This document shows, piece after piece, positions 32,029 to 42,280 of a stretch of 64,000 nucleotides of DNA. Source of the DNA: Polychytrium aggregatum (Eukaryota; Chytridiomycota; Chytridiomycetes; Polychytriales). Positions within the stretch are counted from its first letter, which is position 1. Every line of letters begins with the position of its first letter. The position numbers were made by a program, and so were the translations under genes. A model generated the notes under the pieces. It saw only the letters and a program-made list of their open reading frames with translations, searched no databases and was not told the origin of the DNA. The DNA is taken from positions 106,856 to 170,855 of the forward strand of contig NW_026516303.1 of assembly GCF_025602895.1 (NCBI RefSeq), read 5' to 3'.

Positions 32029-32880
32029 TCAAGCCAGGGATGTGAACGCGAAAATGGCGGCTTGATTGGAGGGACAACCCCAAATCGGTGGGGACTCAAC
32101 CCCAAAGAAGTTCTCGATGGGATTGAAGTCGGGCGAGGCAGGTGGGGTGAAGATCACTGACCATCCTCGGCGCTCGATGCAGTCCAGGATAGCCATTGTC
32201 TTGTGCATGCTGACATTGTCCATCACAATCACAGAGTCGTCTGGGAAGGTCGCTCGCTCAAAGAACTCGACCATCGAGTGTGTCTTGAATGATGTGGGGA
32301 TGTACATGCGATGCAGCACACCAGAGTGGTTGATGGCAAATGCAGCCGAGACAGACTTGTGTTTCATGTGATTGCGCTGGCGAAGCGGAGCACCCTTCGG
32401 CGAGTATCCGTAAAGAGGGAAAATGGATTTCCTGATCCCTGTCTCGTCGACAAAAACGAGCCGTCGTGGGTCGATGGAGCGGACCTGGTCCCTGAACTGT
32501 GCCACTCGCTCATCCAGTTGCTTGGACTTGTAGAGGTGTGTTGCCCTCTTGTGTGAGAGACCTGCTCGGTGGATGGCAGTGTGGCAGAGTGAGAGTGATA
32601 CTTTCCTCTGGAGGATGGACTCGAGCTTGCATCGCAACACAGGACCAGTCTGGAACGGGTCCTGTTCAATCAGGGTGCGAATGACTGGACATGCCTGCTC
32701 GAAGAAAGTGGATCTGCGAGCTGGGACCCGGGATGGGTCATCCAGCTTGCATCCTCGGTGCCATCGATGGATGGTGTTCTTGGATACACTGAATATGGAG
32801 GCGACCTTACGCAGGCTATGGATGAGGGCGTAGCATCGCAATGCGGCGGTGCGAAAGTCGGATGTGTGGCGAATGGTCAT
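32029..32880 (-). CDS. IS630/Tc1-mariner family DDE transposase
   Basis: Single exon, 283 codons from 32880 (MTIRHTSDFRTAALRCYAL). An N-terminal helix-turn-helix (LRKVASIFSVSKNTIHRWHR) should bind the terminal repeats. The catalytic core has RLVFVDETGIRKS (first Asp), SVIVMDNVSMHKT (second Asp) and SPDFNPIENFFG (Glu). Exactly 34 residues separate the last two, the DD34E spacing of Tc1/IS630. After the Glu motif the usual tail is replaced by about 25 atypical residues (ESPPIWGCPSNQ), so the C-terminus may be truncated or frame-shifted. First gene of the element, 75 bp before the Fanzor TATA box. Confidence 0.93.
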   Translation of the reverse strand: MTIRHTSDFRTAALRCYALIHSLRKVASIFSVSKNTIHRWHRGCKLDDPSRVPARRSTFFEQACPVIRTLIEQDPFQTGPVLRCKLESILQRKVSLSLCHTAIHRAGLSHKRATHLYKSKQLDERVAQFRDQVRSIDPRRLVFVDETGIRKSIFPLYGYSPKGAPLRQRNHMKHKSVSAAFAINHSGVLHRMYIPTSFKTHSMVEFFERATFPDDSVIVMDNVSMHKTMAILDCIERRGWSVIFTPPASPDFNPIENFFGVESPPIWGCPSNQAAIFAFTSLA

Positions 32881-32966
32881 GGCCAGCGCGCGATAACATT
32901 GGGTAACAAAATATTCGATGAATGGTCAAAAACCCGGGTGTCCCGTTTTTTATTGGATTGCCTGTA

Positions 32967-33817
32967 ATAAAACACGACCTAATTGCAGGTGTAGTGCGCG
33001 CGTAGGATGATGCATTGACAATCTGCGGCGATCTGGCGCACAGCAAACCGCCAGTATGCCAGGGCTTCGAGGCTGTTTGGGGTCACTGTGCGGTGTTCAT
33101 TGATAATTTGAGCGAATCCATCACCTGACCCCTCGAAAACAGCCAGACGCAGCAGCAGGAGGCATGAGGAGGATCACGGATTGCAAATGTGGCCGACATG
33201 TTTGTCACAGTGGCCGAGATTCGGGAGATATTTTCCGCTGCTCTGGCTACGCGGATGCTGAGCGGGATGCCCGGATGCGGATCTCGTTGTCGATTGGGCA
33301 AGTTGCCCGCTGCAAGGAGACGGGGATCAGGCATGCGGAACATCGCCGCCTCTGAGGATGCAGCGATGCAGGCAGCCAAGCCAAGCCCTTCGAAGCCAAG
33401 CCTCTCGAAGCCAACCAAGCAGGGGCACGCAGTGAGCGAAGGTTGGTCCGCGCCAAGCTTGGCTGGGCTGGGCTGGGCTGGTGAGGGCCGCATGGGACGG
33501 AATGGTAGAGCGTGCGGCGACGCCGATGTACGAGAGGTATAATTGGAATATGTTTGTATGTCCGTTTGAGGGAGAATTGCCTGCAGAGATTCGGAAACAA
33601 CAGGCGGGTGCTCGGAGCGTTTGGGTTTGCACCTGTGTTTTTCCGAGCGCAGGGGCGCTGGCCGGCACCAGGCCAGCCTTGCTGCGGCCACGGGCGGTCG
33701 CACAGATTTGAAGCCCAGGCGCCGAAAAAAAACGTTACAAATCGAGCGAACATAAAAACGGACGTGCTCGCCATCCCCGGCCAGCCAGCGAGCCCAGCAG
33801 TCATTGCCACGGATCAG
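32967..33817. other. Intergenic region between transposon and epimerase copy 2
   Basis: About 850 bp. Contains short CCAAGCCAAGCCC/TCGAAGCCAAGC and GGGCTGGGCT repeats at about 33370-33485. Overlapping ORFs in several frames carry no motif. Probably promoter DNA of epimerase copy 2. Confidence 0.5.
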
Positions 33818-35605
33818 TCTGGTCTGAGTGATTTGTTCAGTCCATCTCTCCATCTCTCCATCTCTCCATCTCCGTCTCCGTCGGTCAACCCGGTTCATCC
33901 TCTGGTCGATATCGAGCACAACAGCCGCAATCCGGTCTGCACTCTGCCAAGCTCGGTCTGTCGCCATCAACACCGCCGCTCTCTGCCCAGGCCCAAGCCA
34001 ATCGCCCCTCCCTCGCTTTCCCGTCTCAGTCCCAGTCCCAGCCCCTGCTCCAAAATGAAAGTGCTCGTCACAGGAGGCGCCGGATTCATCGGCTCCCACA
34101 CGGCCGAGGCCCTGCTCGCCAGAGGCGACTCGGTTGTCGTCGTCGACGAACTCAACGATTACTACGACCTGTCCCAGAAGATGGCCAACATTGACATCCT
34201 CAAGGCCAAGGCCGCCGAGACCGGGTCGCAATTCCAGTTCTTCCAGGCCGACTGTGCCGACATGACAAGCATGACAACGATCTTTGAGCTCGAGCGGCCA
34301 GACGTGGTGTGCCATCTGGCGGCGCGAGCAGGAGTCAGGCCGTCAATCAAGGTGGGTATTCGAGGCGACGGACAGCGGGGCCGATGTGCAGCATGCCATC
34401 GATGCGGGATTGCTGTTCATGCGGTATATCATCCATGCAGCATTCCATCGCTACTGCGTACCATCAATGCAGCATGCCATCCATGCGGCACACCATCAGC
34501 ACAGCCGCACCCGATCGACCAGCACTGACATTGCATCATTCGCCGACTCCCTCGTTTGACCCTCCTCGATTTGGCCTCGCTGCTCCGCCATCCACCAAAC
34601 CTGCTCGCACAATCGCACAATCGCACAATCGCACAATCGCACAATCGCACAATCGCACAATCGCACACCACCGCCCCGCTGCTCCCGCCGACAGGATCCG
34701 CACATCTATGTCCACTCCAACATCCAGGCCACCGTCACGATGCTCGAGATGGCGCGGCAGTTTGGCGTCTCCAACTTTGTGTATGCCTCCAGCAGCTCGG
34801 TCTACGGCGCCAACACAAAGATCCCGTTTGCCGAGGACGACACCACCGAGAACACAGTGTCGCCGTATGCGGCCACCAAGAAGGCGTGCGAGATCATGGC
34901 CAAGACATACCACTCGCTGTACAAGATCAACGTGACGGGACTGCGGTTCTTTACCGTCTATGTGAGTGCGGATGCGGTGTTGGTGCAATCGGCGGGTGGG
35001 TTGGTGTTGATTCCCTTGGTATCCTCGACACCCTTGATTGCTCGATGGTGACTTGTGCGGCTCTGGCTCCCATCCACTCATCCACTCATCTGCTCGTCTG
35101 CCCATCTGCCCATCCGCTCATCTGCCCATCTGCTCATCTGCCCATCTGCTCATCTGCCCATCCACCTCGCCGCCGCCGACAGGGACCCCGTGGCCGGCCA
35201 GACATGGCGCCGTGGATGTTTGTCGAGAAGATCTCGAGCGGCTCGCCAATCAACAAGTACGGCGACGGCTCGTCGTGCCGCGACTACACTTACATCGACG
35301 ACATTGTGTCGGGCGTGCTGGCCTCGATCGACAAGCCGCATCCGTGCGAGGTCTTCAACCTCGGCAACTCGCAGACCATCAACCTCAACGGCTTCATCGA
35401 GGTGATCGAGGACGTTGTTGGCAAGAAGGCCCTCATCAAGCAGCTCCCGGACCAGCCGGGAGATGTTCCACTGACCTACGCGGATCTGACAAAGAGCAGC
35501 CGGATGCTCGGGTACCGGCCGCAGACGTCGCTTCGGGAGGGCATGAGCAAGTTTGTGGAGTGGTATCGACACTTCCGGGTGCAATCCCAGGTGCAGTCCC
35601 GTCCC
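33818..35605 (+). repeat. Inverted repeat, right arm (1.8 kb)
   Basis: Inverted copy of 18844-20649. Homology starts at TCTGGTCTGAGTGATTTG and stops at GTGCAGTCCCGTCCC, in the middle of the coding frame. See the left arm for the comparison. Confidence 0.95.
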
Positions 35606-35803
35606 GCAACCTCCACCACCCTCGCCTTGAACTCGTCCCTGCTCTCGTCCCATCACACTCTCAACTTTGGCATCCTGAAGCGCTCGGAGCCCGAGCCTCT
35701 CACCCCGCCCATTTCGCCTCGTTCCAAGAAGCTGCGATTCGAGAGCGCCAACGAAACCGAGGCACATCCGCACGACGGCCTGTTCGCCCCGCCTCTTGCT
35801 TGA
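34055..35803 (+). CDS. UDP-glucuronate 4-epimerase-like SDR, copy 2
   Basis: Three exons (34055-34351, 34695-34961, 35183-35803) give 394 residues. Up to residue SRP the protein is the same as copy 1, with the same NAD-binding and SSSVYG / YAATK catalytic motifs. The tail then diverges: here it holds GILKRSEPEPLTPPISPRSK and ends FAPPLA. Both tails keep an LKRS segment and a TPP-x-SP motif, so they are diverged relatives rather than unrelated sequences. The 5' flank outside the repeat is also unrelated to that of copy 1, so the two genes probably have different promoters. Reading direction is away from the 13-kb interval in both copies. Confidence 0.9.
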
Positions 35804-36004
35804 ACTCGCACACATGCATCCCGTTTCTGTCTCTTCGTCAACGAGACTAGCATGTTTCCCTCGACCCTTCCCTGTACATAGATATTGGCGCAATACCATG
35901 ACTCATGCTCTCCATGGCCCTGCCACCCAGCTGCTCTCTAGCGCTGCAATGCGGTTCGCTGCAAGCGGCTCTCGATCATGTCTTGATGGTTCCTAAACGA
36001 ATAA

Positions 36005-36320
36005 AGTCGATTCAGAAAGAAACGAGACGGTCACTCTCTGGCTTCAGCGACACAAGTCTGCTGATCTTCCATAGGCTCCAGTGGGCGATTGTTTCCCATC
36101 CTGGTTGGCAATCTCTTTGTGTGGTGCATTCACTCGACAATCTGGACCACTCTGTGGTGTATCGATATCAAAATGTTCGGCCTTCCCGAGTCGTTTGGCT
36201 TCCAGGCACTGTGAATACTCTGTTTGGCGGTGGGGGGGGGGTGTATTCAGGTCCTGGAAATACAAGCGATTGTCCAGGTTCAAAACTATGCCAGTTTCAT
36301 TCTGGGAACGAACAGACCCC
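36005..36320 (-). mobile_element. Element R2, copy 2 (fragment)
   Basis: The reverse complement aligns with 29010-29340: CCAACCAGGATGGGAAACAA, TCGCCCACTGGAGCCTATGG and AAGATCAGCAGACTTGTGTC are almost identical. Its right terminus (GACCGTCTCGTTTCTTTCTG) lies about 200 bp past the stop of epimerase copy 2. The left end is poorly defined. No ORF intact. Confidence 0.8.
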
Positions 36321-36564
36321 TCAGTACATGATCAAGCCGCGATTTGCAGCGACACACACCTCGCAACACTCATTCACTCCAAGCCCTTATCGCCTGAGCG
36401 CATCCTCCAGTTACAAATTGGTGCCCAAGGCAAGGCGGTCGCCCGGCATGCCGCCCTTGCCCTCACTCCTCATATGCGAGCCCCATGAAATGAGTGGACA
36501 TATGTGTATTCACGATCCCAGAACAAAGCGACTGGTGAGGCTGGAGGTAGAACAGCGCGTCCCA

Positions 36565-39081
36565 TCAGTATCGTCCATACGGATTCGACATGTATCTCAG
36601 CTCTGTCTGGAATTCGGAATCCAGTCTTCCCTCCACGACAAAGGCGGGGTTTGCTGACGAGTCTTCTGCATAAAGATTGTGGATTGATTTGTAGACGGCC
36701 TCGGAGAGCAACACTGTGTTGAATTCGATGGCATTGAGCATCGCAAGCTGATAGTTCTCAAAGGCGTTGCTGGAGCTGTCGTCCGTATTTACGATCGGGA
36801 AAATCGTCTGCAGGTAGTTGCAGATCTTCTCGAGCGAGGAGTCCACGAGCAGGTACGAGCCGGAGAAGTGTGGCGGCCGCGAGTGTGAGTCAAAGAGAAT
36901 AAATTTGCAAGGAAGGAGCGCCGCATCGTCCGGGTAAGATGAGGTGCCGTTCTGTCCTTGCGCGCTCAGACTCTCGCTGAGAGCGACGTTGTACTCCTGG
37001 ACACGAGGGGAATCTCGCACACTCCCTCCTATCGAAGAGTTTGTTGGTTGGCTTTGCCGGTTCAATGGTCTGGTGTTGGGGCCACGAGAATCTCCTCGTG
37101 GCGGTATAACAGGACTAGGGAAGCCATTCCTTGGTGGAAGGGGCGGGCGGGCCTGAGTTGCCTGGGTACTTTGAAGGGTAAAGGGCATGATACTTGTTAA
37201 GATACTTCCGATAACATTCCAATTTTGCTGAATTGAATTCCGAGAAGTCGAACGAGTCAAGCTGGGAGACTTGACCTGATCGCGCGGCAGTGTCCGCGAT
37301 TGTGTTGTGTACGTGCCATAAGGGCTGTGGAGCGTCATGTTGGGGTCTATGTGTTGGTTATCGGGAGTACGATTGTTGAAAGCGGAGGTCTGACCCGTGG
37401 ACCCGTTCGGATCATAACCAAGCGATTGGCCCTGACTATACGAGTTGCTTTGACCGTGGGTAGGCCGGAAGCTACCGGGATTGGCGCCGGACGGTGGAGC
37501 CCGGGCAGCATTGCCTTCGTTGTCGTACCCACTTGCTGACTGGGCAGTCCTGCCATCGAATCCCCGGCGTTCGTCAAAGCATCCGAGATTCTTAGGGGGA
37601 TCGTTGGCTGAGATTCCACCGGTAACGCTTGCACTACGCTGTGGCACAAATTGCGGTGCGACATTTGAGCCAGAGCTCTTGTTCGGATTACGAACGGTCT
37701 TCCGGCGACCGAGAATCGTGCGTGACTGCATCGCCGCAGTTTGGTTCGAAGGAACGGCGGAGCTTGTCGCCGAGGGGCTATTGATGGTTCTATCAGCCGT
37801 CATAGCGTCAGTAGCGTTGATTCGGCTGTCAAGAGGGACAGTTGAACTTGTGGTGCTTGTCGTTCTTGACGCAATGAAATGTGTTGATGCAGCCGATGCG
37901 CTGAGCGCAGAGTCACTCGTAACAGGAGCATTGTCGACCAAAGTAGATGTGGCGACGGCTTGAGCAGTGCCGTTCGTCCAAGACCCACCAGCCGAGGACA
38001 CGAATTGGAGCTGCGAGGCTTCAGGTGGCGCAGGGGTGCCCGTTTCGTGAGTCTGCCCGCCGACCACAGCGCAGTTGCTGATCGTCGACATGGTGTCCGA
38101 GTCTGGCAGATCTGGAACCGAGGGTGCCACGGTCGAGAAATCCGATCTGTTCAGAGCGGCATTCACAGGCGAGTTGCTGATGGTGCTTGGGTGCAAATCT
38201 TGGGCCGCAGGGCCCTGCGACATCCCCATCGAGGGGGTGTCGTCAAGGAGACTTTGCGATACCGACGAGGACGGCGGATTCCCGATGAAAGAGCCCCAAG
38301 CTTCTGTATCTTCCAAGGAACGAATCGCCCCAGAAGAGTGGTCGGTACCAAGATTATCTGTCTTTGGATTGAGGGCCCCGGCCTGGCTTATCGTGGGCTG
38401 TTGGCTGATAAAATCATCCAGATGCTGGCCCGTTTGGGCGAACTCGCTGAGACCAACAGCTTCAAAGCCACTCGAAAATGTGCTGTTCACGTCGGCCCGG
38501 GCACGGCTTTGTGTTTCTATCGATCGAGGGTCGAAGTTATCCATCGGCTGCTCTTTGGCAGGAACGGGAGGCGGCGGGCCGATTGGACTGGTTGGGTTCC
38601 CGATATCCCTCTGGCCGACATCTGAATCGACAATCGGCACGATGACAAGCGAGACGGTTTCAGGTGGCTTGGTGATGATGACAGCGAAGGGCCTGAGGCA
38701 GTTGTTTACGTCCTTCAGGTGCTGGGATAGGATGGTTTTGAGAATGTCGGGGATTTGGTTCGACAGGGACTGAATGGCAGGCCTGGCGTCGAGGCTCGTG
38801 CGGAACCGACTCAGTCCCGCAAACATCGTCTCAAAGTCGAGGTGGGCGGCAGAGTTGTATCTCTCTGCTGAGGAGACTATCTCCTCGAGGAAGTTGGTGT
38901 TGAAGTAGGGAACAAACACAGCGGCCTCATTTTGGTACATGACAGCCAGATGCAGGACCCGGAGAGCGGCTTCGGTGGCGAGGATGGTGCAGGCCGACGG
39001 AGTGTTCTGGGAGTACTGCGAATGGCGGCTGCGGACGACGAGCTCGAACGAGTCCGCAGAACCAGGGCCGCTTGTGGTCAT
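36565..39081 (-). CDS. Large Ser/Thr-rich protein with possible cysteine-peptidase core
   Basis: Single exon, 838 codons from the ATG at 39081 (MTTSGPGSADSFELVVRS). The frame stays open upstream, but this Met directly precedes the conserved-looking start. Two ordered segments flank a disordered middle of about 500 residues rich in Ser, Thr, Asn and Pro. The N-terminal one is SQYSQNTPSACTILATEAAL and continues to about residue 160. The C-terminal one is PCKFILFDSHSRPPHFSG followed by SYLLVDSSLEKICNYLQTIF. A Cys after a small/polar stretch at a helix start, and a His in an FDSHSRP strand, are the pattern of papain-like deubiquitinase-type peptidases. The catalytic role is inference from motif alone. 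What else it could be: a DNA- or ubiquitin-binding scaffold. Confidence 0.65.
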   Translation of the reverse strand: MTTSGPGSADSFELVVRSRHSQYSQNTPSACTILATEAALRVLHLAVMYQNEAAVFVPYFNTNFLEEIVSSAERYNSAAHLDFETMFAGLSRFRTSLDARPAIQSLSNQIPDILKTILSQHLKDVNNCLRPFAVIITKPPETVSLVIVPIVDSDVGQRDIGNPTSPIGPPPPVPAKEQPMDNFDPRSIETQSRARADVNSTFSSGFEAVGLSEFAQTGQHLDDFISQQPTISQAGALNPKTDNLGTDHSSGAIRSLEDTEAWGSFIGNPPSSSVSQSLLDDTPSMGMSQGPAAQDLHPSTISNSPVNAALNRSDFSTVAPSVPDLPDSDTMSTISNCAVVGGQTHETGTPAPPEASQLQFVSSAGGSWTNGTAQAVATSTLVDNAPVTSDSALSASAASTHFIASRTTSTTSSTVPLDSRINATDAMTADRTINSPSATSSAVPSNQTAAMQSRTILGRRKTVRNPNKSSGSNVAPQFVPQRSASVTGGISANDPPKNLGCFDERRGFDGRTAQSASGYDNEGNAARAPPSGANPGSFRPTHGQSNSYSQGQSLGYDPNGSTGQTSAFNNRTPDNQHIDPNMTLHSPYGTYTTQSRTLPRDQVKSPSLTRSTSRNSIQQNWNVIGSILTSIMPFTLQSTQATQARPPLPPRNGFPSPVIPPRGDSRGPNTRPLNRQSQPTNSSIGGSVRDSPRVQEYNVALSESLSAQGQNGTSSYPDDAALLPCKFILFDSHSRPPHFSGSYLLVDSSLEKICNYLQTIFPIVNTDDSSSNAFENYQLAMLNAIEFNTVLLSEAVYKSIHNLYAEDSSANPAFVVEGRLDSEFQTELRYMSNPYGRY

Positions 39082-39757
39082 GGCAGGGCGTTGGTCGTTG
39101 CGGGACGAAGGGGGTTGGCCAAGAGCTCGGATGAACGAGACAGAGAGGCTGGGTCGCCAAGGAAGGAAAGCCACCCAGACCAGAACCAGAACCAGAACCG
39201 AAACCAGGGCGGCCGGAAGGAGACGAGACACCGCCCTCGCCTGCCGAGAGCGCTGGAGAGAGCACATGCGAGAACAGCGCCACGGGCACTGTGCTGCGCA
39301 GATGTGGCGCGGGTGCACTGCCGCCTCGGCCGATGCGCCAGCAGAATCGCATGCACAGATACCCGAGGTGTGCTTGCGAATCTCAGTGTGATGCCCACGG
39401 CCACACAGCCGGGGGGGGGCCGACGCAGCTCTCTTTAGGTATGCGTTGTATTAGTGAGTGTGCTGTGCATCGACGAAATGGCAGCAAAGATGTGTGGCAA
39501 GCGAGATGATCAAGGCGATCGTGCCCGCAGAAGGGTTGACGTTGCCGATATCATGAGCAGGATCATGCCGTGGACCATCGCATTCAAGCGCGACAGAGAC
39601 ACGGGAAGCATCAACATGAAAGTGGCCAAGAAGTGCGGGCGCATGTTAGACCGGCAAGAAGAGCCGCATTCTGCTGCCATGGATTCGACTCTGTCTTGCT
39701 GCCATGGACACAACCGTATCCCGCGTGCATGTCCGGTGCAGGCACAACTCGACTCAC
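39082..39757. other. Promoter of the 838-codon gene and 3' end of the zinc transporter gene
   Basis: About 680 bp. The last short exon of the ZIP gene should lie in its right part (about 39500-39740) but I cannot place it. An A/C-rich (CAGAAC)n run lies at 39178-39205. Confidence 0.45.
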
Positions 39758-41197
39758 CTCGATCGTAAGAATGATCGGAGCAAACACACCGCAGAGGAAG
39801 GCGATGATCTGCAGGATGGAGAGATTCTTGGCGTGCACATGGCCGGTCGTGCCTGTGACGGGGCTGGTACCGGGATTGGAGCCCTTGCTGTGGTTGGCAT
39901 ATATCTCGGGAAGGATGTGCACCGTGGCAACGTACAGGAAGGTGCCGGCAGAGAAGAGCAGTAGCGTGCCCGTCCACTTCTGCATAGCTGCAGCGTTGTA
40001 GAAGCCCTGCTTGAGAAAGATATAGGTGATGATGGCTGCGAGTGGAGCCGCAAGGGAGAACACCAGCAGATGCTGGCGCACGACTCGTTTGGAGCGTCCC
40101 TCGTGCAGAAGGAAAGTCGAGAGGCCAAAGGCCGATGGTGCCTTGTGGAGCATGATGGCGACAAAGACAATCAGCTCGAGGCTGGTTCGGCCTACGATCG
40201 CCGTCGAGTGCGTTGATATCATTGATTTTCGCAGTCCGACACACCGAAGGATCCCGGCAGCGATTGCCGCATTGGCGAGTACAAGTCAATGCATACGTTA
40301 ATCGCGAGATATGGCCGGTTTTACGACAGTACAGAGTGCTGGAGTGCTGGAGTGTCAGACGATGCTCTCCAGCAGGTGGCCCTCCGCCATGATCCTGTCG
40401 ACCAGCTGTAACTGCAGGAGACCACGCAGACATCGCATTCTCATCGCTCCGACGTCGCTCGGATGCACATGCGCCGACTGATACTGACTCGACGAGGAGG
40501 CAGCGCCCAGCGCTATGCCGTCGGCCGCAGCGTGGACAACCAGCCCGACTGTGGCCGCGGTCTTGGATCTTTCGGCCGGCAGCACATCGACGGCGCGTGG
40601 CAACGGGAACTCCGAGACCGAAATGTGCGAGGTGTGGTGGTAGTCGTGAGCGCTTCCAAAGTGGTCGATCAGGAACATGAACGCAAAACCGACGGAGAGC
40701 GCAGGGCCGATGTATCGATGGGCAGCAAAGCCCTCTTGGCTGTGCTGGTGGTCCGTATGGCTGTCGTCGGACTCGGATTTGCCAGGGTTCTGCGAATCGA
40801 ACAGGCCGGATCGGGTCGCGCCTTCGTCTGAACCACGCGAGACCAAGGGACTGGCTTTCTTTTCCAAGGAGCCCCGGTTCGTTTCGCTGTGCGAGGCGGG
40901 GTTGTGTGAATGCGGTCCGCTGGACGGCTCGTCCGGGTGCGCCGAATGCTGCTCGGCCTGGGGATAGGAATCAGGATCAGCAACGACCTGACGGACACCC
41001 TGGACGGCATAAAGTGTCTCGACGCCTTCGGGAATGATGACGATCAAGGCCGTCCCGACGAGAAGCCCCGAGCCAAAGGTCGAAATAAGATTCAGATGGT
41101 CGTCGGTGAGATGCACCAGCAGCGGCAGATTGCCGGCCAGGAACGACCCAGCCAGCATCGAGAAGGACAGGAACAGAAGCCACACGAACGGGCCCAT
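39758..41197 (-). CDS. ZIP9-like (SLC39A9) zinc transporter
   Basis: Exon 1 is 41197-40489 and exon 2 40191-39758; the two join in frame (GAASSSS-RTSLELIVF) and cover residues 1-381. The last exon after the GTGAGT donor is not located, so the C-terminus is missing from this call. ZIP proteins move Zn2+ into the cytosol; ZIP9 sits in Golgi/plasma membrane. Signatures are the first helix FLSFSMLAGSFLAGNLPLLV, TALIVIIPEGVETLY, LVVHAAADGIALGAA (metal site on helix IV), IVFVAIMLHKAPSAFGL (helix V) and FSAGTFLYVATVHILPE. Between helices III and IV lies a long His-rich loop (SSGPHSHNPASHSE, DDSHTDHQHSQ), typical of zinc sensing. Divergent from bL27m. Confidence 0.9.
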
Positions 41198-41650
41198 GGC
41201 AGGCAGGCTCGCGTTGGGTTGCTGGGATAAACTGCTGGGGCGGGGTGGGAGATGCTGCTGGGCTGGGCTGCCGGGTTGCTCGCTCGACCGCAGAGATGCA
41301 ATGCTTGGCCTGAGAACGGCGGGCTGGCCGAGGCGAGGCTGGATGCAGAGCCAGGGAAAGACCAGGACGTGCTCTTAGCCGGGGCGGATGGCGATATGAA
41401 TTTAATTCATAGGCCGGCGCCATGGCGGCGCCTGCGAAAAAACTTTGCCAAACGCGCACCGCTTCCCACAACAGGATCTGCCTCCAGACCGACCGCATCT
41501 GCCTCCAGACCGATCGCATCTGCTTCCGGATCTGCATCCGCGCCAGGACGGGCTGTCACCGGCATTCGCATCCACACTCCCGCAGCCTCTGAATTTGCGT
41601 CGAATCCCCCACTCGCACTAGCATCGCCGCACACAAGCGCATCGTCCACA
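41198..41650. promoter_or_regulatory. Shared bidirectional promoter region
   Basis: 453 bp between the starts of the ZIP gene (minus) and bL27m (plus). Contains short GACCGCATCTGCCTCCA tandem repeats at about 41475-41530. No clear TATA box. Confidence 0.55.
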
Positions 41651-42280
41651 ATGCTGTTCTCGTCAGCCATCACCCGGCTCATTGCAGCCTCTCGTCCCAT
41701 GCCCGTGGCCTCTGTCGGCCCCTCAATCTTGCTCCCGGCAGTCCCTCGGTGCCCGCTCCCGTCGTCGTTTTCGCCAATCGCGCCTCTGCAGGTCCGTTGG
41801 GCCACCAAGAAGGCTGGAGGATCCACAAAGAACGGGCGCACATCCCAGCCAAAGTTCCTGGGCTTCAAGAAGAGAGAGGGTGCCAAGGTCGATCAGGGCA
41901 ACATCATTATCCGACAGCGCGGCACCGAGTGGTTTCCGGGCAACAACGTCGGCATCGGTCGCGACCACACCATCTTTGCGCTCATCCCTGGCACCGTCCG
42001 ACTCCATTACGACCTCAAGACTCAGCGGCGATACATCTCTGTCGACGACGGCACCCTGCCGGAGCTGCAGAGCCGCTCCCAACTGAAACGACAGCTGGCC
42101 GAGGCGGTCGATCCCAAGGTCTATCTCAGCCTCGACAACCTTTCCAAGTACCAGTATGTCATGAACAAGATCGACGAGCTCTCGGCGCAGGCCCAGACGC
42201 TGAAGAAGGAGAAGGCTGAAGAGCGGCTGCTGATGCCTGGCCGACGAAAGTGCCGACTGGTCGATCTGACCCGATTCTGA
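41651..42280 (+). CDS. Mitochondrial large-subunit ribosomal protein bL27m
   Basis: Single exon, 209 residues. The presequence [20 protein letters not shown] leads into [60 protein letters not shown] and IFALIPGTV, the full bL27 signature; bL27 reaches the peptidyl-transferase centre. The family core is about 85 residues. The extra C-terminal 100 residues (FKVYLSLDN-like helical region, ending RLVDLTRF) match the extended fungal form (MRP7-like). I chose this Met because it opens the presequence; the upstream frame is also open. Confidence 0.95.
   Translation: MLFSSAITRLIAASRPMPVASVGPSILLPAVPRCPLPSSFSPIAPLQVRWATKKAGGSTKNGRTSQPKFLGFKKREGAKVDQGNIIIRQRGTEWFPGNNVGIGRDHTIFALIPGTVRLHYDLKTQRRYISVDDGTLPELQSRSQLKRQLAEAVDPKVYLSLDNLSKYQYVMNKIDELSAQAQTLKKEKAEERLLMPGRRKCRLVDLTRF

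Larger units (their letters stand above)
29352..32964 (-). mobile_element. Tc1/mariner-IS630 transposon carrying a Fanzor gene
   Basis: A 3613-bp unit flanked on both sides by TA (29350-29351 and 32965-32966), the target duplication expected for Tc1/mariner. Imperfect terminal repeats share AAAACGGGACA about 10-15 bp inside each end: the 5' end reads CAGGCAATCC then AATAAAAAACGGGACA, the 3' end CACTTTATTCAG then A-run-CGGGACA. Gene order in the direction of transcription (minus) is transposase, TATA box, Fanzor. The limits are supported independently by the internally deleted copy at 52504-52849, which starts and stops at the homologous bases. An A12 run next to the 3' terminus differs from the MITE (A4). 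Confidence 0.9.

Noticed and set aside
33083-34315. 410-codon minus-strand ORF overlapping epimerase copy 2, with a shorter twin (20134-20883) over copy 1
   Set aside because: Antisense shadow of exon 1; the similarity between the two is due to the inverted repeat, not to a protein family.
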